From NCBI GenBank assembly GCA_045046905.1, contig JASFYU010000013.1, positions 1-31,125 on the forward strand: a stretch of 31,125 nt of DNA, read 5' to 3'. Of the stretch, positions 22,726-31,120 are shown piece after piece. Source of the stretch: JASFYU01 sp045046905 (GTDB lineage Bacteria; Bacteroidota; Bacteroidia; Flavobacteriales; Flavobacteriaceae). Under the pieces are notes generated by a model. The model saw only the letters and a list, made by a program, of their open reading frames with translations. It was not told the origin of the DNA and did not search any database. How positions within the stretch are numbered: position 1 is the first letter of the stretch; each line of letters starts with the position of its first letter. Position numbers and translations under genes: made by a program.

Positions 22726-24300
22726 TCAACGATCGCCCAACAGCCCCTTTGATAGGGTCGGAATTTTAAAGTTATCAAGCTCGGGTATATCTCTTTCTTT
22801 TTCGAAAATTTTCGCTGCCTTATCCAAAATATCAGGATGAGCATTCGCAACATTCTTAGTCTCTGTAGGGTCATTCTTTAAATTGTACAATTCTAGGGTA
22901 GGCGTTTTTTTGTTCTTCAAATTTTGGCGTACCACTTTCCAATCACCCATACGTATGGCTACCTGACCTCCGTAAGTAGGAAATTCCCAATACAAGAAAT
23001 CGTGTTTCTGCTGGTCTTTTTCAGACAACAATGTCGGCAATAGGCTTATGCCATCGGTATCTCCTGTTTTTTCAAGACCCGCAATATCAGAAAAGGTGGC
23101 CATCATATCATAGTGTGCTGAAATAAGATCACTTTTAGAACCAGCTGCAATATGACCAGGCCATGAGGCAATCATTGGCACCCTTATTCCTCCTTCGTAC
23201 AAGAACCCCTTGCCTCTACCATAAGCACCATCAAAAGGTTTAGCACTATCAAAATATTCCGGATCAGCACCCCCAGCATAGCTAGGGCCATTGTCAGATG
23301 TAAATACAATGAGCGTATGGTCATAAATGCCCTCATCTTTAAGTTGCTGTACCAATTTACCTATATTTTCATCAAGATAAGAAACCATGGCTGCATAGGC
23401 CGCGCGAGGATTCTTATGAGGAAAATAGCCTTTATCGCCCAAATAGGGTTCTTCTTTCCCAAATTTATCAATATAATAATCTACCCATTTCTTTGGTGCT
23501 TGTAGTGCTACGTGCGGAATAGGTGTAGCCCAATAGAGGAAGAACGGATCTTTCTTATTTAGATCAACAAAATTGGTCAATTCACGAAACATCAAGTCTG
23601 GCGAATATTCTTTTAGGGTATAATTCGCATAGCTATCCGAATTTTGAGGATCTGCCCCTTTGGGCAACTTTGAACTTGGAGCCACCGTATCATTGGCCAA
23701 ATGTACTCTGTTCTTATTCTTGTATAGATGCAAGGGATAATAGGTATGTGCCTGCCGTTGGCAATTGTAGCCATAGAAAAAATCAAAACCCATCGTATTC
23801 GGAATTGATTGCGTATGTGGTGCACCAAGGCCCCATTTACCAATTATGCCTGTAGAATACCCTGCTTTCTTCAATTGGTGCGCCAAAGTAATGGTATTCT
23901 CTGGCATCGGCCCCTGCCCTTCTAAGGTAGAGTCTTTGGCCATGGCTCGGTAGCTCCAAACATCTCCACGTTCTTTCCACTCACTATTACTACGAATATA
24001 GGCGTGACCGGCATGTTTACCAGTAAGGAACATATAACGTGCAGGAGCACAAACAGGGGCACTGCTATAATGCTGAGTGAACAACATGCCTCTCTTTGCC
24101 AATGCGTCAATATTCGGAGTTTCTATTTTTTTCTGCCCGTAGACACCAAGTTCAGCATAGCCCAGATCATCTGCCAATATATAGATGATATTAGGTTTGA
24201 CCGTTTGAGCACTTTTCTGTGTTATTTCAGGCCTGTCTTTGCAGGATAAAAAAAATGTCCCCACCAGAAGCAGGAACATTAAAATTTTTTTTACATTCAT
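22726..24300 (-). CDS. Type I sulfatase (arylsulfatase family S1) lipoprotein
   Basis: This 524-residue secreted sulfatase has a lipoprotein signal ending LSC (Cys20). The alkaline-phosphatase-like fold is shown by ADDLGYAELG (metal-binding D44/D45), the formylglycine motif CAPAR with C84, GKWGLG (154-159), PHVALQAP and TSDNGP (D336/N337). C84 is the residue that the neighbouring formylglycine-generating enzyme would convert. The C-terminal subdomain ends at LYNLKNDPTETKNVA, typical of arylsulfatases. It removes sulfate esters, probably from algal galactans or similar sulfated polysaccharides, but I cannot name the SulfAtlas subfamily. It is 15 nt downstream of the Gfo/Idh gene and likely in one operon with it. 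Confidence 0.93.
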   Translation of the reverse strand: MNVKKILMFLLLVGTFFLSCKDRPEITQKSAQTVKPNIIYILADDLGYAELGVYGQKKIETPNIDALAKRGMLFTQHYSSAPVCAPARYMFLTGKHAGHAYIRSNSEWKERGDVWSYRAMAKDSTLEGQGPMPENTITLAHQLKKAGYSTGIIGKWGLGAPHTQSIPNTMGFDFFYGYNCQRQAHTYYPLHLYKNKNRVHLANDTVAPSSKLPKGADPQNSDSYANYTLKEYSPDLMFRELTNFVDLNKKDPFFLYWATPIPHVALQAPKKWVDYYIDKFGKEEPYLGDKGYFPHKNPRAAYAAMVSYLDENIGKLVQQLKDEGIYDHTLIVFTSDNGPSYAGGADPEYFDSAKPFDGAYGRGKGFLYEGGIRVPMIASWPGHIAAGSKSDLISAHYDMMATFSDIAGLEKTGDTDGISLLPTLLSEKDQQKHDFLYWEFPTYGGQVAIRMGDWKVVRQNLKNKKTPTLELYNLKNDPTETKNVANAHPDILDKAAKIFEKERDIPELDNFKIPTLSKGLLGDR

Positions 24301-24315
24301 AAAATAGATTTGTAT

Positions 24316-25662
24316 TTACATTACAATAGTCTTCCCTGGAGTTGGAATTTCATATCGCCCTTCAGCATTTGGCTGAACTGGAGCTGGGGAATCCCAAGTT
24401 AAATTATCGGGTGCAAGCGATAAATTCGATTGCAGAGCCTCATCCCACTTAATCACCTTACCTGAATATGTAGCCATTCTTCCGATAATAGCACTCATGG
24501 TACTTTTGGCACCATTTTCTGCATTACTGATTACTCCGCCATTGCGAATAGACTCGAACAATTTAATATGTTCAACTTGATATGGGTTTGGGTCGTCTTT
24601 TCCTCTATGTTCGAAGATTGTACTACCATCCCAATCTTTAATCATGGCCTTGTCTCCTTGCGTCGATACCGTTCCTTTTGTTCCTTGGAAAAATTCAGAC
24701 ACCTTACTCATTGTCTCTGGTTGATGTCTACATTGACTGGAAATTACAGCTCCACTGGGGTAGGTATATTCTACAAAATGGTGATCAAAAATTTCACCGT
24801 GGTCTTTTCCTGTCCGTACCTGTCTTCCTCCCATTCCTTGTGCAGAAATTGGGTATTCACCAATAAACCAGTTGGCTACATCAATATTATGTATGTGTTG
24901 TTCTAGAATATGATCTCCACAGAGCCAATTGAAGTAATACCAATTCCTCATCTGGTATTCCAATTCACTTTGGCCCGCTTGTCTTTCACGAACCCAGACA
25001 CCTCCACTGTTCCAATACACCTGACCAGATACTATTTTTCCGATCTTATCTTGTTTTAATTGGTCAACAGCTGCCAAATAACTGTCTTGATAATGACGTT
25101 GTAAACCCACTACAACATTCAGTTTTTTCGCTTTTGCCAACTTGGCGGCAGCCAATACCTTTCGAACCCCAGGGATATCAGTAGCTACCGGTTTTTCCAT
25201 AAAAACATGTTTACCCATTTTTATGGCATATTCGAAATGTTGTGGCCTAAAGCCTGGAGGTGTTGCCAAAATAACCACATCAGCCAGATCTATCGCTTTT
25301 TGCGCCGCATCGAACCCTACAAATTGATGTTTCTCCTTAACGTTGACTTTCGTGCCTTCTCCCATTTCCTTGGAGATATTCATAAGGCTTCCCTTCAAGC
25401 GATCTTCAAAAGCATCGGCCATAGCGACCAACTCAATATTATTATCTGCTTTCAATGCTTGCACAGCAGCTCCAGTACCTCTTCCCCCACATCCGACAAG
25501 GGCAATTTTGAGTTTCTTGTCATTAAAGACATTGACCATGGCATTCATTTGAAGTGTCGGCAATATCATAGCTCCTGAAAGCAAGGCAGTATTCTTGCAA
25601 AAAGTTCTACGTGATTTCAGCGAACTAGCATTTGTATTGCTGCTCTTTTTAACATTTTTCAT
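24316..25662 (-). CDS. Tat-exported Gfo/Idh/MocA family oxidoreductase
   Basis: This 448-residue NAD(P)-dependent sugar oxidoreductase starts at the ATG at 25662 (MKNVKKSSNTNASSLK); the frame from 25719 adds 19 unlikely residues. A twin-arginine signal SRRTFCKNTALLSG (Arg18/Arg19) precedes the Rossmann fold (GCGGRGTG from about 57). The family motif MEKPVATD is near 155-162. The C-terminal domain has WYYFNWLCGDHILEQHIHNIDVANW and EIFDHHFVEYTYPSG. Tat export with a bound cofactor is also seen in GH109-type N-acetylgalactosaminidases, so a glycosidase-like NAD chemistry is possible. It sits immediately upstream of the sulfatase and shares its strand, divergent from the symporter. Confidence 0.88.
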   Translation of the reverse strand: MKNVKKSSNTNASSLKSRRTFCKNTALLSGAMILPTLQMNAMVNVFNDKKLKIALVGCGGRGTGAAVQALKADNNIELVAMADAFEDRLKGSLMNISKEMGEGTKVNVKEKHQFVGFDAAQKAIDLADVVILATPPGFRPQHFEYAIKMGKHVFMEKPVATDIPGVRKVLAAAKLAKAKKLNVVVGLQRHYQDSYLAAVDQLKQDKIGKIVSGQVYWNSGGVWVRERQAGQSELEYQMRNWYYFNWLCGDHILEQHIHNIDVANWFIGEYPISAQGMGGRQVRTGKDHGEIFDHHFVEYTYPSGAVISSQCRHQPETMSKVSEFFQGTKGTVSTQGDKAMIKDWDGSTIFEHRGKDDPNPYQVEHIKLFESIRNGGVISNAENGAKSTMSAIIGRMATYSGKVIKWDEALQSNLSLAPDNLTWDSPAPVQPNAEGRYEIPTPGKTIVM

Positions 25663-25834
25663 TATCAACTTAATTTTGAATGGATTAAAACACCTTTGAA
25701 TACTGTGAATATAAAACAATTATTACTGAATATTAATAGCTAGGGGCTATATTAAATATTTCTACTGCATTTCACGATTTTCCTTAAACTTGTGCTACTA
25801 TTGCATTTAGAGACTAAAATATAAACAATAATTT
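25663..25834. promoter_or_regulatory. Divergent intergenic region (Gfo/Idh operon vs symporter)
   Basis: This 172-nt AT-rich spacer separates the divergently transcribed oxidoreductase and symporter genes and must hold both promoters. I see a short TAGCTAGGGGCTATA inverted repeat (AGC/GCT centred near 25744) but no exact TAnnTTTG promoter element, so no sites are assigned. Confidence 0.45.
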
Positions 25835-27451
25835 ATGGATTCTGTATTAGAAAAATGGGATTGGGTTGTACTAGCACTTTATTTTTTAATAATTATAGGG
25901 GTAGCCGTATGGGTCATACTTCAAAAAAACAAGGATACTGCAGATTACTTTTTGGCAGGACGTAACGTTGGGTGGTTTGTTATAGGAGCTTCTATCTTTG
26001 CTTCCAATATTGGATCCGAACATGTTGTGGGTCTTGCAGGTACAGGTGCAGAGTCGGGCATGCCCATGGCTCATTATGAACTTCATGCTTGGATCGTACT
26101 CCTTTTGGGTTGGCTTTTCTTACCCTTTTATATGCGGAGTAAAGTATTTACCATGCCAGAATTCTTGGAAAAAAGGTTCGATAGCCGATCACGCTGGTTT
26201 TTATCAATTTTTTCTTTGGTCGGCTATGTAATCACCAAGGTTTCAGTAACTATATATGCAGGCGGTATTGTTGTATCCGAATTAGTGGGGATACCCTTTT
26301 GGTACGGGGCAATTGGCATTGTGGTGTTCACAGGTATTTATACTGTTTTGGGTGGAATGAAAGCCGTAATATATACTGAAACTCTTCAAACCGTGGTACT
26401 TATTGCAGGATCGGTCATCATTACTTATTTGGGTCTTCAAGAAGTAGGAGGGTGGGAAAATCTGAGAGCCACCGTTGGCCCCGACCATTTTAATATGTGG
26501 AGACCCATGTCGGATCCCGATTTTCCGTGGACAGGTCTACTCTTTGGAGGCACCATAGTGGGTGTTTGGTATTGGTGTACGGATCAATATATTGTACAGA
26601 GGACCCTTGCGGCAAATAACATAAAAATAGGAAGAAGGGGTGCTATTTTTGGGGCTTATCTCAAAATACTGCCCATATTTATTTTTTTAATACCAGGTAT
26701 TATTGCCTTTGCCTTGGCAAAACAGGGCGTACTATCTTATGACAGGGCAGATGAAGTGTTCCCAATCATGGTCAAGACCTTGCTGCCCACGGGACTAAAA
26801 GGTCTGGTCGCCGGCGGCTTAATGGCTGCTCTAATGAGTTCACTCGCATCAGTCTTCAATTCATGTTCGACTATTTTCACCATTGACGTTTATAAAAAAC
26901 TATATCCTGAAACCAATGAGAAAAAATTATTGAACATAGGGCGTATGGCAACGGTTCTTATGGTTTTCCTAGGAATTTTATGGATTCCAATTATGGATAA
27001 AATCGGGGGAGGAGTCCTCTACCAATATTTACAAAGTGTTCAGTCATACATCGCCCCGCCTATTACCGCAGTATTCGTTTTAGGTATTCTTTGGAAACGA
27101 GTGAACTCGCAAGCTGCCATTGTAACCCTGTTTTCAGGATTGCTGGTAGCGGCTTTACGAATCGCTGCAGAAATCGGCAAAGAAGATCTATCAGGAATTG
27201 CTTATGAATTTGCGACTATAAATTTTTCTCATATGGCCATCTTTATGTTCTTATTTTCGGTTGTGGTCTGTGTGGGTACAAGTTTGGTTACCGCAGCACC
27301 GAATTATGACATGATTAAAGGACTTGCCTTTGGTACCCTTACCGAAAAACAAAAACAAGAAACCAAAGATAGTTTTACCTGGGTAGATGTAATGCTCTCC
27401 TTTGTATTGGTAGTCGTGGTCGTATCGGTGCTTATGTATTTCACAGGATAA
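25835..27451 (+). CDS. Sodium/solute symporter (SGLT-like, SSS family)
   Basis: This 538-residue inner-membrane symporter has about 14 helices and resembles the vSGLT sugar transporter group. Its features are the N-terminal DWVVLALYFLIIIGVAVW, DYFLAGRNVGWFVIGASIFASNIGSEH (SSS family signature, near residues 37-63), the GMKAVIYTETLQ segment and ALMSSLASVFNSCSTIFTIDVYK, which holds residues of the sodium site in this family. It would carry galactose, a uronate or a related monosaccharide into the cytosol with sodium. Its stop faces uxuA with a 25-nt gap. The substrate is inferred from the flanking catabolic genes only. Confidence 0.92.
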   Translation: MDSVLEKWDWVVLALYFLIIIGVAVWVILQKNKDTADYFLAGRNVGWFVIGASIFASNIGSEHVVGLAGTGAESGMPMAHYELHAWIVLLLGWLFLPFYMRSKVFTMPEFLEKRFDSRSRWFLSIFSLVGYVITKVSVTIYAGGIVVSELVGIPFWYGAIGIVVFTGIYTVLGGMKAVIYTETLQTVVLIAGSVIITYLGLQEVGGWENLRATVGPDHFNMWRPMSDPDFPWTGLLFGGTIVGVWYWCTDQYIVQRTLAANNIKIGRRGAIFGAYLKILPIFIFLIPGIIAFALAKQGVLSYDRADEVFPIMVKTLLPTGLKGLVAGGLMAALMSSLASVFNSCSTIFTIDVYKKLYPETNEKKLLNIGRMATVLMVFLGILWIPIMDKIGGGVLYQYLQSVQSYIAPPITAVFVLGILWKRVNSQAAIVTLFSGLLVAALRIAAEIGKEDLSGIAYEFATINFSHMAIFMFLFSVVVCVGTSLVTAAPNYDMIKGLAFGTLTEKQKQETKDSFTWVDVMLSFVLVVVVVSVLMYFTG

Positions 27452-27476
27452 TTTTACGAAATGAAGTAGCTAGGAT

Positions 27477-28637
27477 TTATATGCTTTTTGAAATCCCCAA
27501 GGCCAAGCCCCTCAATTCAGCCAGTCCTTTTAAGCGACCAATCGAAGTATAGCCTGAATAGGAACTTTGGGTGTTTAAATCATGTAGCAATTGATGCCCA
27601 TGGTCAGGTCTCATCGGTAGTTCACACCCTCGTTGTTTTTCAACCTGCAATACGGCCTTAACAATCTCGTACATATCAGAAGACCCTTCTAAATGGTTGT
27701 CTTCATAAAAGCTACCATCAAGCTCTCGCTTTACATTGCGCAAATGTAAAAAATGAATGCGATCTGAAAATTTATGTATCAATGCAGGTAGGTTATTAGC
27801 CCCGTTTGCTCCTAATGAGCCCGTACAAAAGGTGATGCCGTTAAAGGGGCTATCAATATACCCCACCAAATCATCCAAATCGCTCTCTGACTTTACAATT
27901 CTTGGAAGACCCATAATATCAAAAGGGGGGTCATCTGGGTGAATTGCCATTTTTATTTGGTTTTCCTCCGCAACAGGAATAACTTCATTTAAGAAATGTG
28001 ATAAATTGGCCTTAAGCCCTTGATGGTCTATCGTATTATACTGAGCAATCATTTCCTTAAATACGGGTATAGTCAAATCATCTACCGTACCTGGTAAGCC
28101 TTTTAGAATGTTATCTTGAAGCCTTTCCTTCTCTAAAGAGGTCATTTGCAAAAATCTAGACTTCGCCTTCTCTAGTATAGCTTTGGAATACGATTTTTCG
28201 GCATCTTTATGTTTGAGCATATGACATTCAAAAACAGCCATTTCAGTTTTATCAAACCGTAGGGCAGTACCCCCATTTTCAAGCTCCCAATATAAGTGGG
28301 TCCTTGTCCAATCTAAAACAGGCATAAAATTGTAACATACATTTTTAATACCACATTGGGCAATATTGCGTAGACTTTGCCTGTAGTTCTCAATACGTTC
28401 TTTATAGTTTCCTGTTCGCAGTTTTATATTCTCATGAACAGGAATACTCTCAATAAAAGTCCATTCTAGGCCTATGGCTTCAATTTTGTCTTTTACCTTT
28501 TGTATTTCGTCAATCTCCCATATCTCACCATTGGGAATATGGTGTAACGCAGTTACTACCCCTGTAGCTCCCGCCTGTTTAATATATGACAAGCCTACCG
28601 GGTCATTTTCACCAAACCATCTAAATGTTTCTTTCAT
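27477..28637 (-). CDS. uxuA: Mannonate dehydratase
   Basis: This 386-residue cytosolic TIM-barrel enzyme dehydrates D-mannonate to 2-keto-3-deoxygluconate. The start (MKETFRWFGENDPV) and the metal ligands match the UxuA family: H233 (MAIHPDDPP), C271 (TFCTGSLGAN), H298 (FLHLRN) and D345 (RPDHG). It follows the SDR gene by 15 nt on the same strand, which forms the classic uxuB-uxuA pair of glucuronate catabolism. No uronate isomerase (UxaC) or KDG kinase is in the window, so these steps must be encoded elsewhere. Confidence 0.95.
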   Translation of the reverse strand: MKETFRWFGENDPVGLSYIKQAGATGVVTALHHIPNGEIWEIDEIQKVKDKIEAIGLEWTFIESIPVHENIKLRTGNYKERIENYRQSLRNIAQCGIKNVCYNFMPVLDWTRTHLYWELENGGTALRFDKTEMAVFECHMLKHKDAEKSYSKAILEKAKSRFLQMTSLEKERLQDNILKGLPGTVDDLTIPVFKEMIAQYNTIDHQGLKANLSHFLNEVIPVAEENQIKMAIHPDDPPFDIMGLPRIVKSESDLDDLVGYIDSPFNGITFCTGSLGANGANNLPALIHKFSDRIHFLHLRNVKRELDGSFYEDNHLEGSSDMYEIVKAVLQVEKQRGCELPMRPDHGHQLLHDLNTQSSYSGYTSIGRLKGLAELRGLALGISKSI

Positions 28638-28652
28638 TTTTTTTACTTCTAA

Positions 28653-29468
28653 TTATACGCCACTAAATGCACTAAATCCACCATCGATAGGAAGTACCAC
28701 CCCTGTTATGAATTTAGAAGCCTCACTACATAAAAAATGAATAGCTCCGTTTAATTCCTCTGTATTACCAAACCTTCCCATGGGTGTATTGTCGATTATA
28801 CTTTGCCCGCGTTTCGTATAGGTACCGTCTTCATTGAGCAACAGCTTTCTGTTTTGGTTTCCTATAAAGAAACCCGGTGCAATGGCATTCACGCGAATTT
28901 TATCACCAAATTTTCTTGCCATTTCAACAGACATCCACCTTGTAAAATTTTCCATTGCCGCCTTTGATGCAGAATACCCTACCACACGGGTAATAACCCT
29001 ATCGACAGCCATTGAGGAATAATTAATGATTACACCTTCTTTCTGATCTGCCATTACCTTACCAAAAACTAAGGAAGGAATAACGGTACCGTTCAAATTT
29101 AAATCTGTGACCTTTTTAAAGTCATCTATCGACATATCAAAAACTGTTCGATCCTCAGCAATAGTCGCTCCGGGTAAATTGCCTCCGGCAATATTCAATA
29201 ATATATCGATTCTTCCATATTCTAAAACAATTTCATTCTTCACTTCAGAAAGAGAAGATTCGGATAAAATATCGGCCCTAAAGGCTTTAGCGACGCCGCC
29301 TTCTTGTTTTATTTCATCCAATAATTCAGCTATTGAAGCCGTATTTCTTGTTAACAAGGCTAGTTTTACTCCACTTTTTGCCAAGCTTTTTGCAATAGTA
29401 CCCGCAAGAACACCACCAGCACCAGTGATAACCGCCACTTTTCCGGAAATAGTAAAAATTTGATTCAT
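28653..29468 (-). CDS. uxuB: SDR family D-mannonate oxidoreductase (fructuronate reductase)
   Basis: This 271-residue short-chain dehydrogenase has the cofactor motif GAGGVLAG (16-23), NIAGG (about 92-96), and the catalytic triad S152, Y165 and K169 (YSASK). It reduces fructuronate to mannonate; the GGVLAG variant of the Rossmann glycine motif and the adjacent mannonate dehydratase point to the SDR-type UxuB found in many Bacteroidetes and Bacillus instead of the longer E. coli form. It is the first gene of the uxuB-uxuA pair, 15 nt upstream of uxuA. The symbol rests on context; sequence alone gives SDR. Confidence 0.85.
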   Translation of the reverse strand: MNQIFTISGKVAVITGAGGVLAGTIAKSLAKSGVKLALLTRNTASIAELLDEIKQEGGVAKAFRADILSESSLSEVKNEIVLEYGRIDILLNIAGGNLPGATIAEDRTVFDMSIDDFKKVTDLNLNGTVIPSLVFGKVMADQKEGVIINYSSMAVDRVITRVVGYSASKAAMENFTRWMSVEMARKFGDKIRVNAIAPGFFIGNQNRKLLLNEDGTYTKRGQSIIDNTPMGRFGNTEELNGAIHFLCSEASKFITGVVLPIDGGFSAFSGV

Positions 29469-29880
29469 AAAAGACTTTTAAATAAATTTCGATAGATTAC
29501 AAAACAGTTTGCATTGTAACAAATTTTGGTATTTAAGAAAAGTAGTAAAGTTAACTTTTGTATACTATATAATCCTAATGGTAGGCCATGAAAAAAGCAA
29601 AAGGATTAATGAACCCCTCTTTAAACCTGAGTTCGACTCTTTAGGTCATACCCTAACCAAGTAAAGAGAGCTATCACATCATTTCCCACAGTTGCTTGCG
29701 AAGTTCCTAAAAGAAGACAAAAAATAAGGACGGTACGTAAACTATATTTTTTTGATAACATTGCTTTTAAAGGATAATCTGTAGGCACTATCCCATATGC
29801 TTTATGAAATGATATTTATCATGCTTATTGAGAAACCTTGGGGGTAATTTTATTCCAATTAATCTTTAAACCCTTATAGT
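29469..29880. other. 412-nt spacer with truncated ORF and repeat
   Basis: This stretch holds the 46-codon minus-strand frame at 29621-29761 and a CCTGAGTTCGA element near 29626-29636, plus A/T-rich DNA from about 29470 to 29575 that should include the promoter of uxuB. Nothing else is supported. Confidence 0.5.
29621..29761 (-). pseudogene. Truncated signal-peptide ORF (46 aa fragment)
   Basis: Read on the minus strand, an ATG at 29761 opens a frame with a strong signal peptide (MLSKKYSLRTVLIFCLLLG, then TSQA) and a short mature part ending in TWLGYDLKSRTQV. Its last codons (AGTCGAACTCAGGTTTAA) are the dispersed CTGAGTTCGA element, so the original protein seems to have been cut off by that repeat. 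I do not recognise the family. It could be the start of a secreted protein removed by recombination, or a small secreted peptide. Confidence 0.45.
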
Positions 29881-30180
29881 ATGACTATCGATATACAATT
29901 TATACAGATGCCCACAAGTGAAAGTATGAATACTTTTGTAACCGAAAAATTGAATAAGCTTGCCAAAAAATATGATTGGATTATTAGAGCCGATGTTTTT
30001 TTTAAATCAGAAAACGACCCTGCTAGAAAAGGAAAAATTTGCGAGATTCGATTAAGTGCACCCGGACCAAGACTTTTTGCAAGATCAAATGAGGAGTTTT
30101 TTGAAAAAGCTGTTATAACTACTGTTCTTGAATTGGAAAAACAACTAAAAAAACGCAAAGAAACCTTTCAAAAACACTAG
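29881..30180 (+). CDS. hpf: Ribosome hibernation-promoting factor (short HPF/RaiA family)
   Basis: This 99-residue protein of the S30AE family binds idle ribosomes in stationary phase or stress. It has the expected beta-alpha-beta order: a start MTIDIQFIQMPTSESMNTFV, a first helix (VTEKLNKLAKKYD), the central strands (RADVFFKSE, CEIRLSAPGPRLFARS), and a final helix (FEKAVITTVLELEKQLKKRK). There is no long C-terminal dimerisation domain, so it is the short type. It lies 21 nt upstream of a decayed universal stress protein gene, with which it probably formed a stress operon. The frame is intact. Confidence 0.9.
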   Translation: MTIDIQFIQMPTSESMNTFVTEKLNKLAKKYDWIIRADVFFKSENDPARKGKICEIRLSAPGPRLFARSNEEFFEKAVITTVLELEKQLKKRKETFQKH

Positions 30181-30201
30181 CCTATTGCAACCACATAGCC
30201 C

Positions 30202-30579
30202 ATGAAAAAGATTCTGGTTCCCGTAGACTTTTAAGAATATTATGAATATGACTTAGAAGTGACTGCCAGTTTAGCCAAACAAAACAAGTCGAAAATTGTT
30301 GCACTTCATATGCTCGGACTTTCAGAAGCATCATTTACCCAAAACGAGTCTCAAGGGCATATTGAAGGGCTATATTATATGAAACTCGCAAAAAAATAGT
30401 TCAATACATTCTTAGACAAACCCTATCTTAAGGGAATAGTGGTTTCTAAAACTATTCAGAACTACAAAATTTTTAATGAAATAAATAGTGTAGCCAAAGA
30501 ACAGGGTATTAATCTGATTGTTATGGGTTCACATGGAACCACTGATTTAAAGGAAGTTTTTGCAGGAAGTAATACTTAG
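30202..30579 (+). pseudogene. Universal stress protein pseudogene (two in-frame stops, 3' end lost)
   Basis: The frame from the ATG at 30202 reads MKKILVPVDF, then TAA (30232-30234, at a position where the family has Ser), then EYYEYDLEVTASLAKQN and LHMLGL. A second stop TAG (30397-30399) follows MKLAKK. The USP ATP-binding motif survives perfectly (GSHGTTDLKEVFAGS, spacing G-2-G-9-G-S). The frame stays constant, so only point mutations occurred. It breaks off at GSNT and runs straight into the ppdK fragment. About 20 or more C-terminal residues are missing. Confidence 0.88.
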
Positions 30580-30580
30580 C

Positions 30581-31099
30581 ATGGTGCCCCTCGTAGGTAC
30601 ATTGAACGAATTTATTGAACAAGAAAAAATAATCCGAAAAACGGCCAGTATCGTATTTGAAGAATACAACGATACTTTCGATTATTCAGTGAGCACTATG
30701 ATCGAGATTCCCCGAGCGGTGTTAATAGCAGATGCCATTGCCGAGCATGCCGATTTCTTCTCCTTCGGAACCAATGATCTTACTCAAATGGCATTTGGGT
30801 ATAGTCGAGATGATGCCGGAAAATTCTTGCCTATCTATATTGAAAAAGGAATCTTAACTGTTGACCCCTTCGAAGTCCTAGATCAGAAAGGAGTGGGCCA
30901 GCTTATTCAAATGGGAACGGAACGGGGAAGAAAAACAAAACCTGATTTAAAGATAGGAATCTGTGGTAAACATGGCGGTGAACCCAGTTCAATAGAATTC
31001 TGTTTTGCAATGGGAATGAACTATGTGAGTTGTTCGCCGTTCAGAGTGCCTATTGCAAGAGTGGCCTCAGCGCAAGCTGCTATCAAAGCTAGCCTATAA
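30581..31099 (+). pseudogene. ppdK: Pyruvate, phosphate dikinase C-terminal fragment (5' lost)
   Basis: 172 residues match the C-terminal part of PPDK, the PEP/pyruvate-binding barrel of an enzyme of about 900 residues. Visible are MVPLVGTLNEF at the broken end, FFSFGTNDLTQMAFGYSRDDAGKFLP, GICGKHGGEP (family GICGEHGG, Glu to Lys) and the catalytic cysteine in YVSCSPFRVPIARVASAQAAI. The frame is open to its natural stop (31097-31099), though 80% of the protein is absent. A TTG at 30560 would add seven residues of former usp sequence. It could still be translated, but cannot act as PPDK without the ATP-binding and phosphohistidine domains. Confidence 0.85.
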
Positions 31100-31120
31100 A
31101 CCTGAGTTCGAACTCAGGTT
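31099..31120. repeat. 22-bp perfect palindrome at the contig end
   Basis: AACCTGAGTTC (31099-31109) is followed directly by its reverse complement GAACTCAGGTT (31110-31120). It starts at the last base of the ppdK stop. Its left arm recurs at 29625-29635 (AACCTGAGTTC) and partly at 19486 and 16492. A long perfect palindrome at a contig end may be where assembly stopped, or a terminator-like structure. Confidence 0.8.
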
